Source of the DNA: Saccoglossus kowalevskii
Taxonomy: Eukaryota; Hemichordata; Enteropneusta; Harrimaniidae
Assembly: GCF_000003605.2 (NCBI RefSeq)
Contig: NW_003140812.1
Span: forward strand, 1,376,111-1,412,823
Length of the DNA: 36,713 nucleotides
Direction: 5' to 3'
Part shown: positions 22,690-33,651 of the stretch, in pieces
Numbering within the stretch: the first letter of the stretch is position 1
Layout: each line of letters begins with the position of its first letter
The notes under the pieces: model-generated
Told to the model about the DNA's origin: nothing
Databases searched by the model: none
The model's input: only the letters and a program-made list of their open reading frames with translations
Translations under genes and position numbers: made by a program

Positions 22690-23727
22690 TTACTCGTTCA
22701 GTCGATCGTCATGCACCGCTGTTACAAACTCTTCCAATCGGATACCGTACCTCGGTCGGGCTCGTCCGAGCCTCACTGTCCCGTTTTCAGCAGTAATCAT
22801 CACACTGACCGAGTCCACATCTCTGAACCGCCGTTCTAGTTCGTCTTTTATGGGTTTGGCTATCGGGCGCACTCCTTTTTTGTCCCTTGAAATGGCACAC
22901 ACTATAACGCCCTTCTCTATAATTACTTCCATTCGAAAATCTACAAGTGGTGTCCATGACAACAGTTTATTCGCTTGCCATTCCGCGAAAGTTGCGAACT
23001 CGCCTTCGTCTTTTAAAGCGTCCGTGTCAATGTGAACGTTTCTCTCCGGAGTAACATTGACTGGGGGTTCATAATAGTTCAAGTTGTCCTTACGATTAGA
23101 ATCGTTTCCATTGTTACTGTTGCTATTGTTAACGTTGCTGTTTCGGTGGTTAAGCAAATAACTGTTAGACAAACCGGGGTCGTCGTCGTCGTCATAATAG
23201 TGAGATTCACGGCGACTGTTTAATACGTCGTTGTTAAAGTTCACTTGCGGTTGTTGGTGATGGTATTGCTCGCGTGGCCTGTGGCGATTGTTTCGCTTCC
23301 CACGACGTCGATGACGACGACGACAGTTCACAACTTCGTCGTCATCTAAATCAGAGTCGTCATCGTCGTAATACTGTGAGTAACGTCGTGCTCGATGATC
23401 TGGTCCGTCGTATTCGTAGTGGTACATCCCATCGAAAGGTCGCAACATTCCGCCATCATAGGATGTCGGGTATACGGCTGGGTTTCCGCTGTAAGGACTG
23501 GGATAGGGGTACCCGTAGTTGGACGCCATGCCTGGCAATGTTGGATGATTCACGGGCATATAGTGAACGACGGGAATATATCCCAGCGGTCCGATAGGAG
23601 GTAGTAGTCCGGGGTGGAAAGAAGGCTGTTGGAAATAATGTGGAATGGAATTTGGCATTAGATGGGGCTGTGGGTATGAAAAGGGTTGCATATATCCTCC
23701 ATGTCTAAACTGATATGGGTATGTCAT
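22690..23727 (-). CDS. uncharacterised 345-residue protein, single exon
   Basis: Not recognised. An intact ATG-to-stop frame of 1038 nt without introns, with higher G+C than its surroundings. Order of features: Tyr/Pro/His-rich disordered region (1-118), acidic run of Asp (121-131), basic patch CRRRHRRRGKRNNRHRPR (135-152) that could be a nuclear localisation or nucleic-acid-binding segment, second Asp run (179-183), Asn/Ser-rich linker (195-216), and a compact C-terminal domain (about 244-340) with alternating hydrophobic strands (DFRMEVIIEKGVIVCAI, DSVSVMITAENGTVRLGRA). No signal peptide or membrane helix. Intact coding of a structured C-terminus argues for a real gene; single-exon structure may mean a retrocopy or an ancestral intronless gene. 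Confidence 0.75.
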   Translation of the reverse strand: MTYPYQFRHGGYMQPFSYPQPHLMPNSIPHYFQQPSFHPGLLPPIGPLGYIPVVHYMPVNHPTLPGMASNYGYPYPSPYSGNPAVYPTSYDGGMLRPFDGMYHYEYDGPDHRARRYSQYYDDDDSDLDDDEVVNCRRRHRRRGKRNNRHRPREQYHHQQPQVNFNNDVLNSRRESHYYDDDDDPGLSNSYLLNHRNSNVNNSNSNNGNDSNRKDNLNYYEPPVNVTPERNVHIDTDALKDEGEFATFAEWQANKLLSWTPLVDFRMEVIIEKGVIVCAISRDKKGVRPIAKPIKDELERRFRDVDSVSVMITAENGTVRLGRARPRYGIRLEEFVTAVHDDRLNE

Positions 23728-26700
23728 TGGTCAAATAAAAACACCGTAGAGAAAGTTACGATTTGTCCACTGTTTGCTCAGTGTTCAAATACTAGTATAT
23801 ACAAATGCCGACCCCAGGTAATATAGTTAATCGTCACTTTGTATAACCTAATATTGTTACCCTAACTTGAAATCCGACAAAACCAGAACGTTCAAATGTC
23901 CACTTTAAATATGCGACGATGTGTTTTAGGCACTCACTTTATCTCTGTCTGTTGCGTGGATTCCCCATTCTATGAGTCAGCCTAGATTTCTTCCAGCCGA
24001 TTATGACGTGTGATAAAAGGAACGTAGCTACATTACAAACATCTAAGTAGTCTTCTGGAAATAATATCCATAAATATCACCGACTCAATGGTATTTCATG
24101 TTAGGTTCGATGACCACCATCGTGATTTCTGGAGTCGCGTCGATAACAGGAGAACTGAAATCGTCTTGAGTTAATTGCGCCAAGCGACCTTAGACAGTCA
24201 CCTGCGATATTGCTTTGACATCCCCAAAGTGAGACGTTTTCCGTTACTAATAAAACCGTTATAAAGCGAGAGCCATTTGATCGATTACTTCTTTAGTTCT
24301 TTGGTTGTAAACCTTTATTGCGTTTTACACACAATGGTGTACGTATTATACTGGTCATGACTTTCTGTTAACAATATTTCCAATTCAGGCTTCTAATAGA
24401 AGTCACTCAGCTGTGGTAATTACAATCGCTGTCCATGTCCTGTCATCGCTATGTGTCGTTTGACACTAGAGTATAAAAATTGAGGTGGTTCCCTTCGTAA
24501 CTATGGAGATGGAGTATTTTGTTTGATATTACGCATATTGGACTATGATTTAGCGTAACTTACAAGTTCTGATTTTGGGTTCGAGATGCGCTCATGCGCT
24601 TTGTATTACTTATACGTATTATGAATTCATCGTGGTTAGTTATTCCACGACAATAAATATATGTGTGATGCGACCCAATTTTCTTTAAGGTGTGGGTCAT
24701 ATTCAATTGAAGATGCGACTAAAAAAATATCCACAATATTGCTACCATGAACTTTCAGCCAATTCGAAGTTCAACTTTTGAGGTTATAAGATGAAATCAT
24801 TTTCTCAATTTCTGACAACAGCGGATATGATGTCATACTTTACCCATAATCAAGATGGCGGACTACATAAATTAATGAAAAGTTGAATATCTAGAGAATG
24901 AAAAGTGATATAAAAAACTGTGAATTGCATGTTCGTACATTTGCCGAGCTCTTTTATCTGAGAGTATTATGTTGCCTGACTTTTTCTTTAAGATGGCGTA
25001 CATTTTGTGAGGTCGCCTTTTATTACACTTGCAGTCACACAATATTACTGCACTTTTCATTTAACATTTGAACCACCGAGAGAATTACTACTGCATGCAA
25101 TATCATTTAATTGGCAAACGTCATTGACTTTTACGATCTAATCTGTTTTCCCGTCTGACAAACGGTGTTCGTCACCTTCTGGCGCCCTCAACGACAAGAC
25201 AGTAAAAATCGTTTCAATTCCAAAATGGCCATAGCAACAGAAATCTTACCCACACCATGGAGCTTATTTTTTTAGCTCCAGGCCCACACGTACACTAGCA
25301 GTATAGTTATCTACAATTACCAGTTTTGGAGGAGGACTTTAGCTTACTTTGAGTTTGGAAAACTGAGCATAACTTGAAGGTTTTGTTGATTTTCTTAAGT
25401 TGGCTAAATCTGTACATGGTGGTTCTCTTGATACCTCCATGATCTGTAGTAACCCTAATGACATGAGTCAGTAGCGTCAAGCACAAACCCACTTCAGCGG
25501 GCTGTCCACTCAACTTGAACTCATGTTTACATTGAAAGCGTGAGTGTAAGCGCCTTGGTAAAACAAACCACACAAACCACGCCACGCTTAAATGTTTGAA
25601 TAAACTAAATGCCGGTTAAGGTTTTATTTACGTCTCAATATCGACTACTAAGGCATTCCAAGCATTACATAGTGCATTCGTGTTACACGTTGGTAATGCA
25701 ATGCGGAATGAAGGTTGGTGGTATGTACCGGGTGCACAGTATCCACTTTCCAAATATTACAAAATTTGCTATTTTCTCTAAACGATGTAATTAACGATTT
25801 ATACATTGCGATATTATGATGTTGAACTTCCGGCTTCCTATATGACGTCCAGCATTGCTAAGTGACGTGCAGTATATCACATTCCTTTTTAAAAGGACCG
25901 TGACAATATGTAGGTTGGTATGAATGTCCGGGTACCTCTATGGGTCGTAGTGTCTAGTCAACACCGCGACGTTAACTATATCAGCGGGTTCGTCTTAAAC
26001 GACGTCGTCAACAGTCACCGGGACGTCGTGTAATCAGCGGCAGTGCTGTCGAATTAAACTGGCCAACTAAAATGCTAGCGAGATGACCCTTCACTGTTCT
26101 CTGGTACTCTGTGAAGTGCATGTGTGTGTTTTAATAAAGCAGGAGCTCATTCGTCCTGCTACGAAACAATACCACGCTGTTGTAATTCCTGCGTTTGCAT
26201 GGAGCAGTCACGGGACTCAAAACGCATTTTTTTTTTTAATTTAACGTTTAACCGTTTCATCAGAAATACCGAACGTTCAAATAGCATACATCACAATACC
26301 GAAATAAACACAATATATGCAACGACCTTAGACAAACAAACACTAGTCTAATGCATTGCGTGGATATGTAATTATGGGTTTCGTGTCTTGGTGTGCATTA
26401 CCGACTGGTTTGACTTCTTCAGTTCCCGACAGATGTATAACATAACACGTGGTATAGACATACACACACATGATTGCAACAGTCCAGTACGTGCAGGACA
26501 CTTGGCAACAATTTATAACATTGGTGCGTATTGAAATTGAATGTCATCGTCGTCGGTGGTGTTGTTCAATGTTGTTTATTATTATTATTTTACCCGAGAT
26601 TCATTAGTGTTTTCAAAAAAAAGTTTCAAGTTCAAATTGTTTCTTTAGTAATAAACCATGGACCTACGTAGAATAAACCAAAATACTCTCATATGTAACC

Positions 26701-27096
26701 TTGTACATTTACGCCGGAAAACAAAACACATTCCAACAAACCTAGCCAACACAAATGCGTAAGGGGATTAGGATTACTTGTCAGTTCCTGCCGCATTACT
26801 GGGGGAAGCGTCATGTGGTTGACCTCCGAGGCGCTCTCCAGTCAAAATACTTTTAACACACCCCTTAAGTGATTAGTCAGACAATGTGAGTATAGTCTCG
26901 GGTCCCTTATAAGGCGCACAGATACCTCAGTGTGGGAGGTAAGACTAGTTTACGCATGCGCAATGGTACGATTCACCCCTTATAACCGAGAGAATAAGAT
27001 ATATCGGTGTGCATTTTGACTATTGAGGCGTTGCAAAGCTGTTCTTGGGCAGCATTGTCGATACTTGTAGAAGCCAACACACACTAGTGGAAGAAA
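23728..27096. other. intergenic region with candidate control motifs
   Basis: 3.4 kb between the divergently oriented 345-residue gene and the methyltransferase gene, so it should hold both promoters. Seen: TACTAGTA at 23790, two AAGATGGCG (YY1-like) motifs near 24849 and 24991, a GAGGGCGC motif at 25182-25190 (minus), and TATA-like boxes at 26908 and 26981. No gene recognised. Confidence 0.6.
26908..26986 (+). promoter_or_regulatory. candidate promoter of the methyltransferase gene
   Basis: Two TATA-like elements (TATAAGG at 26908 and TATAACC at 26981) and an NRF-1-like palindrome CGCATGCGCA at 26953-26962 lie 110-190 bp upstream of the ATG. Motif-based only. Confidence 0.3.
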
Positions 27097-28143
27097 ATGG
27101 CGTACTCAGTGAACGACCCTGTACAAATCCTGGCTCACGTACATTCGTATGCTATCACCCAGGCTTTGGTGGGAGCTTGTCATCTTCGACTGTTCGACCA
27201 CATGGAAAATGCTGGGATCGCTTCGAAACAACTGGCGGAGAATTTGTACGCTGATCCTGAGGCGATGGAAGAGCTGTTGAATGCGTTGGTGTCTCTAGGT
27301 TACGTGGAAAAGATAAATGCTGGTAATCGGACCGTCCAGTATAGGAATACGCCCATCAGCAGCACGTACTTAGTTACCACAAGTGCACAATCGCTGTATC
27401 CATACATTATGATCCAGGGCCAGGTCGCTTACCCTGTACAGGCTAACTTCAGACATGCCGTCCAGGAGGGAAAGGCTCAGGTTGAACGAACTTTCGGACA
27501 CGCCAGATATTTCACCAATATTCTGGCGAATGACCAGAAGAAAGCGATGGGTTTCTTCGCGTCCATGCACGCCCTCTCACGTGTCTTTCACTGCCCCGTT
27601 GCCTTGGAAAGCTTCGATTTATCAGCGTATCGTGAGGTCTGCGAATTAGGTGGTGGTACCGGGATGGTGGCCCTGGCCCTAGCTCAGACCTACTCGACGA
27701 TGAATATCACGGTGTTTGACCTGCCACCAGCTATCGAGGCGGCGGATAAATTCATACCATTATCAAGCAAACCTGAAAATCTGAGATTTCAGAAGGGGGA
27801 TTTAATGAGGGATTCCCTGCCGTATTGCGACCTGTATGTACTCTCCCATATCATTCACACGTACAGCGAAGACCAGGCGAGTTACATATTGAAACAAGTC
27901 TACGCTTCTTTATCCCCGGGCGGCGCTGTTCTAATCCTAGAGAACCTATACAACGATGACAAACGCGGTCCCCAATTTACTCACATGTTTTCTCTGAGTA
28001 TGTTGGCATTTAGCGGAACGAGACAACGATCGTTTCCAGAGCTGAAGTATCTCCTTGAAAGGCAAGGGTTCAAGAACATTGAAGCAAAAAGAACCGGGTC
28101 GCTGTCTGATGCTGTTCTTGCTCTGAAACCGGCTTTACATTGA
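27097..28143 (+). CDS. ASMT/HIOMT-like SAM-dependent O-methyltransferase (intronless)
   Basis: 348 aa, full family length, no intron. N-terminal helical dimerisation/winged-helix region (about 1-110, ITQALVGACHLRLFDHM), then a Rossmann SAM-binding domain: motif I ELGGGTG (183-189), acidic end of beta 2 VFDLP (206-210), GDLMRDSLP (234-242), and the catalytic region LSHIIHTYSED (249-259) with the family's general-base His at 254, followed by LSPGGAVLILEN with Glu282. It resembles acetylserotonin O-methyltransferase, which makes melatonin from N-acetylserotonin, but members of this family act on many phenols and the HDW motif reads HTY here, so the substrate is uncertain. The ATG lies in a good context (AAAATGG). 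AATAAA is at 29006, distant. Confidence 0.9.
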   Translation: MAYSVNDPVQILAHVHSYAITQALVGACHLRLFDHMENAGIASKQLAENLYADPEAMEELLNALVSLGYVEKINAGNRTVQYRNTPISSTYLVTTSAQSLYPYIMIQGQVAYPVQANFRHAVQEGKAQVERTFGHARYFTNILANDQKKAMGFFASMHALSRVFHCPVALESFDLSAYREVCELGGGTGMVALALAQTYSTMNITVFDLPPAIEAADKFIPLSSKPENLRFQKGDLMRDSLPYCDLYVLSHIIHTYSEDQASYILKQVYASLSPGGAVLILENLYNDDKRGPQFTHMFSLSMLAFSGTRQRSFPELKYLLERQGFKNIEAKRTGSLSDAVLALKPALH

Positions 28144-31100
28144 TCAACGTTGAACATCTTCATTATATCCGGACCCTTTCATTAGAATGGAAAACATAAA
28201 TCCCAATGTCGCCATTACTGCATATACATGCGTTTGATGTGTACGTTCATTCACGTACTCTGCTCTGCATTCACCGCGGAGTGACCTCCAGTAAACCAGA
28301 CATTCATTCATTTGTTCATTTTCTAATTATCCAGCATACCGTACACTCGTTCACACGTACTCACTTGTGGCCTTAGAATACTGGTGAATAAGAATTGAAA
28401 TAATTCGATTATTCGATGTAAGGATTACGTATTACACAACGCACCCGTTTCGCGTGGTCGTTTATTAGTAGTTTAAGATATCATGGCGCAGTTCTTCTCC
28501 GTCGTTGAGAAGTTTCGCTGAGACGAACACTTGAAATGTCAATAATTCCCCAGGTCAATGCACTTTAATTTTCTAGTCATATTTCACCTGAAACTGTAGT
28601 TTGTTTCAGATTTAATGAAATGTAATGTTAATTAATTTAGTAGTTGTCAATTTCCCGTACAGCGATGCATATATTCATAACAGCGTTAATGATTTTTAAT
28701 TCCCAGGGGGCTGGAACTCAGTCCCGGAACTCAGTAAAGGGGTTAGTTTACATTGCTGTGAGATCTCGGATATGGTTACGGTTTTTAAGTAGATACATGT
28801 TTGCCCTGATCGATCACTCGTTCTTGTGCGTGTACAACTTTATTGCGAATGAATTTTAGTACTCGTATGTAGGACGCTCAACCATGCATACTTCTGTGGC
28901 TGTTATTAGTATTTCCACTTAGGCACATACACTTTCACGGCGCATGCGCATAATTCTCAGTGTGTAACCATGGAGACAAAACCGGGATGATTACCAGATT
29001 TCTGCAATAAATATATCTTAGTTTCTGTAAATCTTATAGTGTTCTGCTATCACGTGCCAGTTTATGTAGTGTGTGAAGGTGCAAGTTACGTAATTGTAAA
29101 CGTTAATGAACTATATAATGTATGTAGAATCGATTGTGCAGTTCAGACTACCAATTTTTCTCTTTGTTGAAATACCAGTGAAATTACTACTGAATACAAA
29201 TCAGCAAAAAATCATGAAGGCTACCATTGTCCAAACTATTTTCACATTTCAAACAGGCTGTCAACACTCTATACATAAAAACTTTGCGACTTCATTGCGT
29301 CTTGAGAACAGAATCTCAATTTTCAAGTAGCGGCGCTCCCAGCGCTGTGGTATTTTTATTTTCTTAAATAACACGCGGACTCATTACAATGAATACTTTT
29401 ATCCAACACGAATGACCCATGCGTAATTAGTGCAGAGTGAATACGTGTACGTATCAAACCTTTCAAACATATACAACTTCAGTCCGGGATTTTTACGCGA
29501 TTTCTGCGTTAAAATTTGTCAGCGCGTTTTGTGCAAATGTCCCACGGTACCTTTAGCAATAACTCTGAAGAGCCCCACCTCATTATAGAGCATCAATGCT
29601 TTCCGACGTTTAGGCATTGTTGATAACATGTCAACCTCTCACAGCGAAGCAAAGGCGTCCGTTAACTTTCAATTCCTCGAGTATGCATTGTGATCACTTA
29701 TAACGAAAGGCATTGAAAGGATGTCTTTCAGACGGTATTTTAGCAAACCTACCACAGACAAGTTGTTAACAAGAATGTGTTCATTTCTTTGTGATGGGGT
29801 GGCATTGAGAAAAGGGGTGTGTCGCTTTTTGTCGACCCCCCCCCCCCCTGCTGGTGTGGGGTCAATCTCCGATGACATTGGACGCTGGCAATGAAACAGT
29901 ATTTGTGGACCATGCTGATGTCGAGGGCCATGGTTACAACACACTGTCACCTGTGGTATCAGCTATGGCTGAATGTCTGCTTTCAGTTGTCCGCATCAAA
30001 TACCACATGAGCATAATATAGGATAGTCATTTTTACGGAATGGCAAACAAGCTACACTTCTAGGAGTTTGTGTAAATCAAAAGCAATTAGTCGCCGTAAG
30101 GTGTTTAAAATGATTGAGAGTGTGAAAAAGAGGATGACCTTATTCGGACCTTTTTCATCGATCTTTCATGATAAAGAATACTAAGTACTAATATTCACCC
30201 CATACCCTAAAAGTGAACGTGCTTTTAGCTTTTGGCCGTTCTAGATAATTTGGTGTTGCCTGTTTGACTGCGGATCCGTTGATCCCCCGAAGTGAACGAA
30301 ACACGCTACAGCTGTGCGCTGCTCGAAAGGGCGTGCATACCACATGCGGATGAAAAGTTCGGGCTCGGGGCCGAGGTTTCACATTCCATCCCACCATGCA
30401 CTTAAACACATATAACTTTTGTTTTCGTTTTCTCACCAGTTAATAGAAAGTATAAACACTGGTTCACGAATGTACGTGTATGCGTTTTTAATTTGAACGT
30501 TCGCCCCAGGCTGAGACTTCAATCGATGTCTTGATGTTCTGATTTATTTCCTAAATCACGGTGTTAATACCGGATATGCAAATGAAGCTTTCAAGCTGCA
30601 TACTCATGCATGATGTGAGAGACGAGATAGCAACCCTCCGCATAAGCAAACCTCAAACTACAATGAAAACAATAACGAAATTTAGAATAACGACGTGAAC
30701 ATTTGCGTGCAAATCAATTTATATCCATTGACAAGTGTTACGGAGCACGAAAGACGGCTGCTTTATCGGTGTCCAATGAATCATACTCAATCAGCCAAGA
30801 TGGAACGAGGCGCCCTCTATTGATGTACATTGATTCACGCTGACGATGATGGCGCCGTTGCTTCAAATACTAGTAGTAAATAAGTTTTATCACTGTACTG
30901 TAGTTATACTTTACCAGAATATGACCTGTCCGCACATTCCAATCCCCCGTTGTTGGATTATTGTTTAGAATGGAGATTATAAACAAATATTACAAGTATT
31001 TTATAAATAGATTGTTTACCTATTGTATTCAGTAGTGGCAACTTTTCAATTGGCTTTAACCGTGAAAAACATCCCTGGTAATCGCGTGATCGTGCCAACG

Positions 31101-33256
31101 ATTGCAGCGATTGGCTGGTCGCATGATTACTTTGCCACGCCTTAGAGATTTCACTTTTAATATAGAGTTTGCAAACTTTGGCAAGGAGAGAGATCGGCGC
31201 GACGAGGGGGTTACCTTGGCTGATTGATTGGGAGAATAAAGCTGGACTATCTGTAATGAACTTATGTGTATTCATTTGGGTCGAGTCTGTACCTCTACGT
31301 GTAAGTGACATCAGCCAAGCGAGACGAAGATCCCTGATCCCTGACATGACATCTGTATCAGTTGGATTTAATATGCATCATTTCGTTGTTATTATATCAA
31401 ATATAATAGTTATTGAATACGAGTGTTGTCGAATCGAATGGTACGTTTTACTGATGATTGCTTTCGTTTGATGCATGATGATTCCGATGCTTAATTTTGC
31501 TCATGTATGTATTATACTACATTCGAGGAGAGAGATGACACAGGAAAACTGAGCAACAATTAACGGGGAGCAATATGTGTCACCTCTTGTGACAAATATT
31601 CACTTGTCGGTGAATATTGTTCCAGAGGAGGAGAGGGGAGGAAGTATTGACGTTGCCCTCAGTTGTGGCTACAATTTCTATAATGCTTGAAAAAATGGCT
31701 AGAAGTCTGTTATTTTGAACTTGGTTTTCGAAGGCCATAACACTTGTTATTTAGTTTTTAAAGTGCCCGTGGATTTCAGACAGTGGTGATTATGATGATG
31801 TATTACGCCACTTTCACTTTCAGATCACGTACTAGTATATAGTGAAAACAAACACCGCGTTTAGCATGAATGACACTCATCGCATTCCGTTATTTGTTCT
31901 AAAATTGCAATTTGTTTATTATAATATTTGATCAATTTTCCCCCAAATACAGCGCAGAAACAGCATTCTGATGTACTGATCCACAGCATAGTGCTGTTTA
32001 ATGTCACCAATGAACTGTAGTTCGATCATGGTTGTATATTCTGAGAACTAGCCCCGCTCGCGTGGGAATTCAGTGTTCCAAAGTATTTGATCCTAATATA
32101 TACTATTTAAAAATGAGATGTTCGTAAATAAGAAAAAATATGTAAATTGATGATTGTTGATTGGTAATAAAGATATGTTACACGCACTAGGCTATGTATT
32201 ATCATACTTGAAACGCGCGTCAGATGGCCATAGCGTGTCATTCTTAAGAAACAAGCGTCTACCCATGAGCCTTCGCGTTTTTAGCGTGTGTTGTTATCGT
32301 CGCTTAGGGCCCAATTCCCACTCGTGCGCAGGGGACGACCCCCCGCTTTAAATACGGACATTACGTTTTCCGTGCGGCCTGAAAAATATTTACTATGTTA
32401 TCACAACGCACGTTAAAATACGCCCATAGCGTCGTTCTATGTATGACCACTAATCGATACATTTACCGCATCTTATTAAACGTTATACTTATAACTATAC
32501 TTTATATACTATATACTTTGATCCAGACATTCTATTAATCACACAGGTATATCTAAACCAAATATCGACGTGCGGGCAGTGTTATTTTCAAATTAAACCA
32601 TTCAAAAATCGCCACTCGAATATTCAACAACATTGCATTGTTATTTTTACACTGAGAATTTGCACACGGATTTGCATATCAACTACGTAGTGTCCTTTGA
32701 ACTTCAACGAAGAGCGCACCTAGCTTGGTATCTGGTTCTCAGGGAATTAGGGAATTAACGAAATTTGCTGCGAAGTCATCTGTATTTATTCTCAGACTAC
32801 TATATATGTTTGGTCACAACGAGGTCACGTGGTGGTAAATATTCAGTCGACAATGAAAGCTCAGTGAGATCGATTGCGCCTAGGCACAGTTCCCCTATCA
32901 CTGTCTATGATAGAGAAACTGTGGCCTAGACCAATAATGTCCCATTCGATTAACTATATATACCTATATACTGAGCTTCGTTTCGGTAACTACTTGATTA
33001 TTATTTTATTGCACGTATAGATCGCAAAACATGCGTGATAAACAGGGCATTACTCGGTAACCTTGCCTCGACTTCCAAACCTCGTGTACCACGCGCACAG
33101 TAGATGCCGTTAATGTTTCTTATGCTGCCCTCATCGGTATTTGTTTTTATACTGCAGTCAAAGTACGGACAACTCCGAATATGCAACGAATGGTATACAA
33201 ATTAAGCTACGCATGTTCACATCGGAAATGTGATTGGTCGAATCTCGCCAACTCAC
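28144..33256. other. non-coding interval downstream of the methyltransferase
   Basis: 5.1 kb. It contains an NRF-1-like palindrome GCGCATGCGC at 28940-28949, a 13-base C run at 29836-29848 at the start of a 70-codon open plus frame (29809-30021), a GAGGGCGC motif at 30810-30818 (minus) and TACTAGTA at 30868 and 31830. Longer frames (for example 30958-31347 minus) show no domain. Confidence 0.6.
29006..29011 (+). terminator. possible AATAAA polyadenylation signal
   Basis: First canonical AATAAA noted downstream of the methyltransferase stop, about 860 nt away. It could end that transcript, but the distance makes this uncertain. Confidence 0.25.
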
Positions 33257-33395
33257 TTAAAACGCGGTGGTCGTCGCGCAGCGCGTGTTCGAATTTCATG
33301 TAAATACTAGTAAACAATTTATTTTACACGCGTTGTATACGTCACTGTGAGTCTCATATCGAACAGGACGCGGCACGACGAATGTCGCCTTTTAA
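33257..33395 (-). mobile_element. TTAA-flanked MITE, copy 2 (inverted)
   Basis: Reverse complement of the element at 10232-10364 with a handful of substitutions, bounded by TTAA at 33257-33260 and 33392-33395. It carries six extra bases that create a TACTAGTA at 33305-33312. Confidence 0.8.
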
Positions 33396-33483
33396 GTCGT
33401 GGTACAAATTACTAGTAGTTTTATCATGAACACTCGATGATTACGGGTTATTCCCGCTATATGCCGTACTGAACATCACGTGA

Positions 33484-33643
33484 CAGTGGCGGACCCAGAA
33501 AGAAGGGGGCATGCCCCCCCCCCCCCAAACGCATGACGGTTCATATCATCTGGATTATGCATGCTCTGCGATTTACGCTCCGTATATCTTAAGCGAAGCT
33601 TGGACCCCCCCCCCCCTAATACATTTTGCTGGATCCGCCACTG
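33484..33643. mobile_element. hAT-type MITE with 8-bp target duplication
   Basis: Terminal inverted repeats CAGTGGCGGA[CT]CCAG at 33484 and 33643, flanked by TCACGTGA (33476-33483) and TTACGTGA (33644-33651), an 8-bp duplication with one change. CAGTGGCGGATCCAG ends and 8-bp duplications are typical of hAT MITEs. Interior has two long C runs. No coding capacity. Confidence 0.85.
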
Positions 33644-33651
33644 TTACGTGA

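Noticed and set aside
22652-23604. Plus-strand frames of 127, 107 and 69 codons over the 345-residue gene
   Set aside because: Antisense shadows of the minus-strand gene, created by its biased codons and repeats.
30958-31347. 129-codon minus-strand open frame
   Set aside because: Composition looks random, with no domain, signal peptide or family motif.
32154-32351. Frame and TTTAAAGCGGGGGGTCGTCC end that resembles the TTAA-MITE terminus
   Set aside because: The similarity is limited to a few bases, and no matching opposite end was found.
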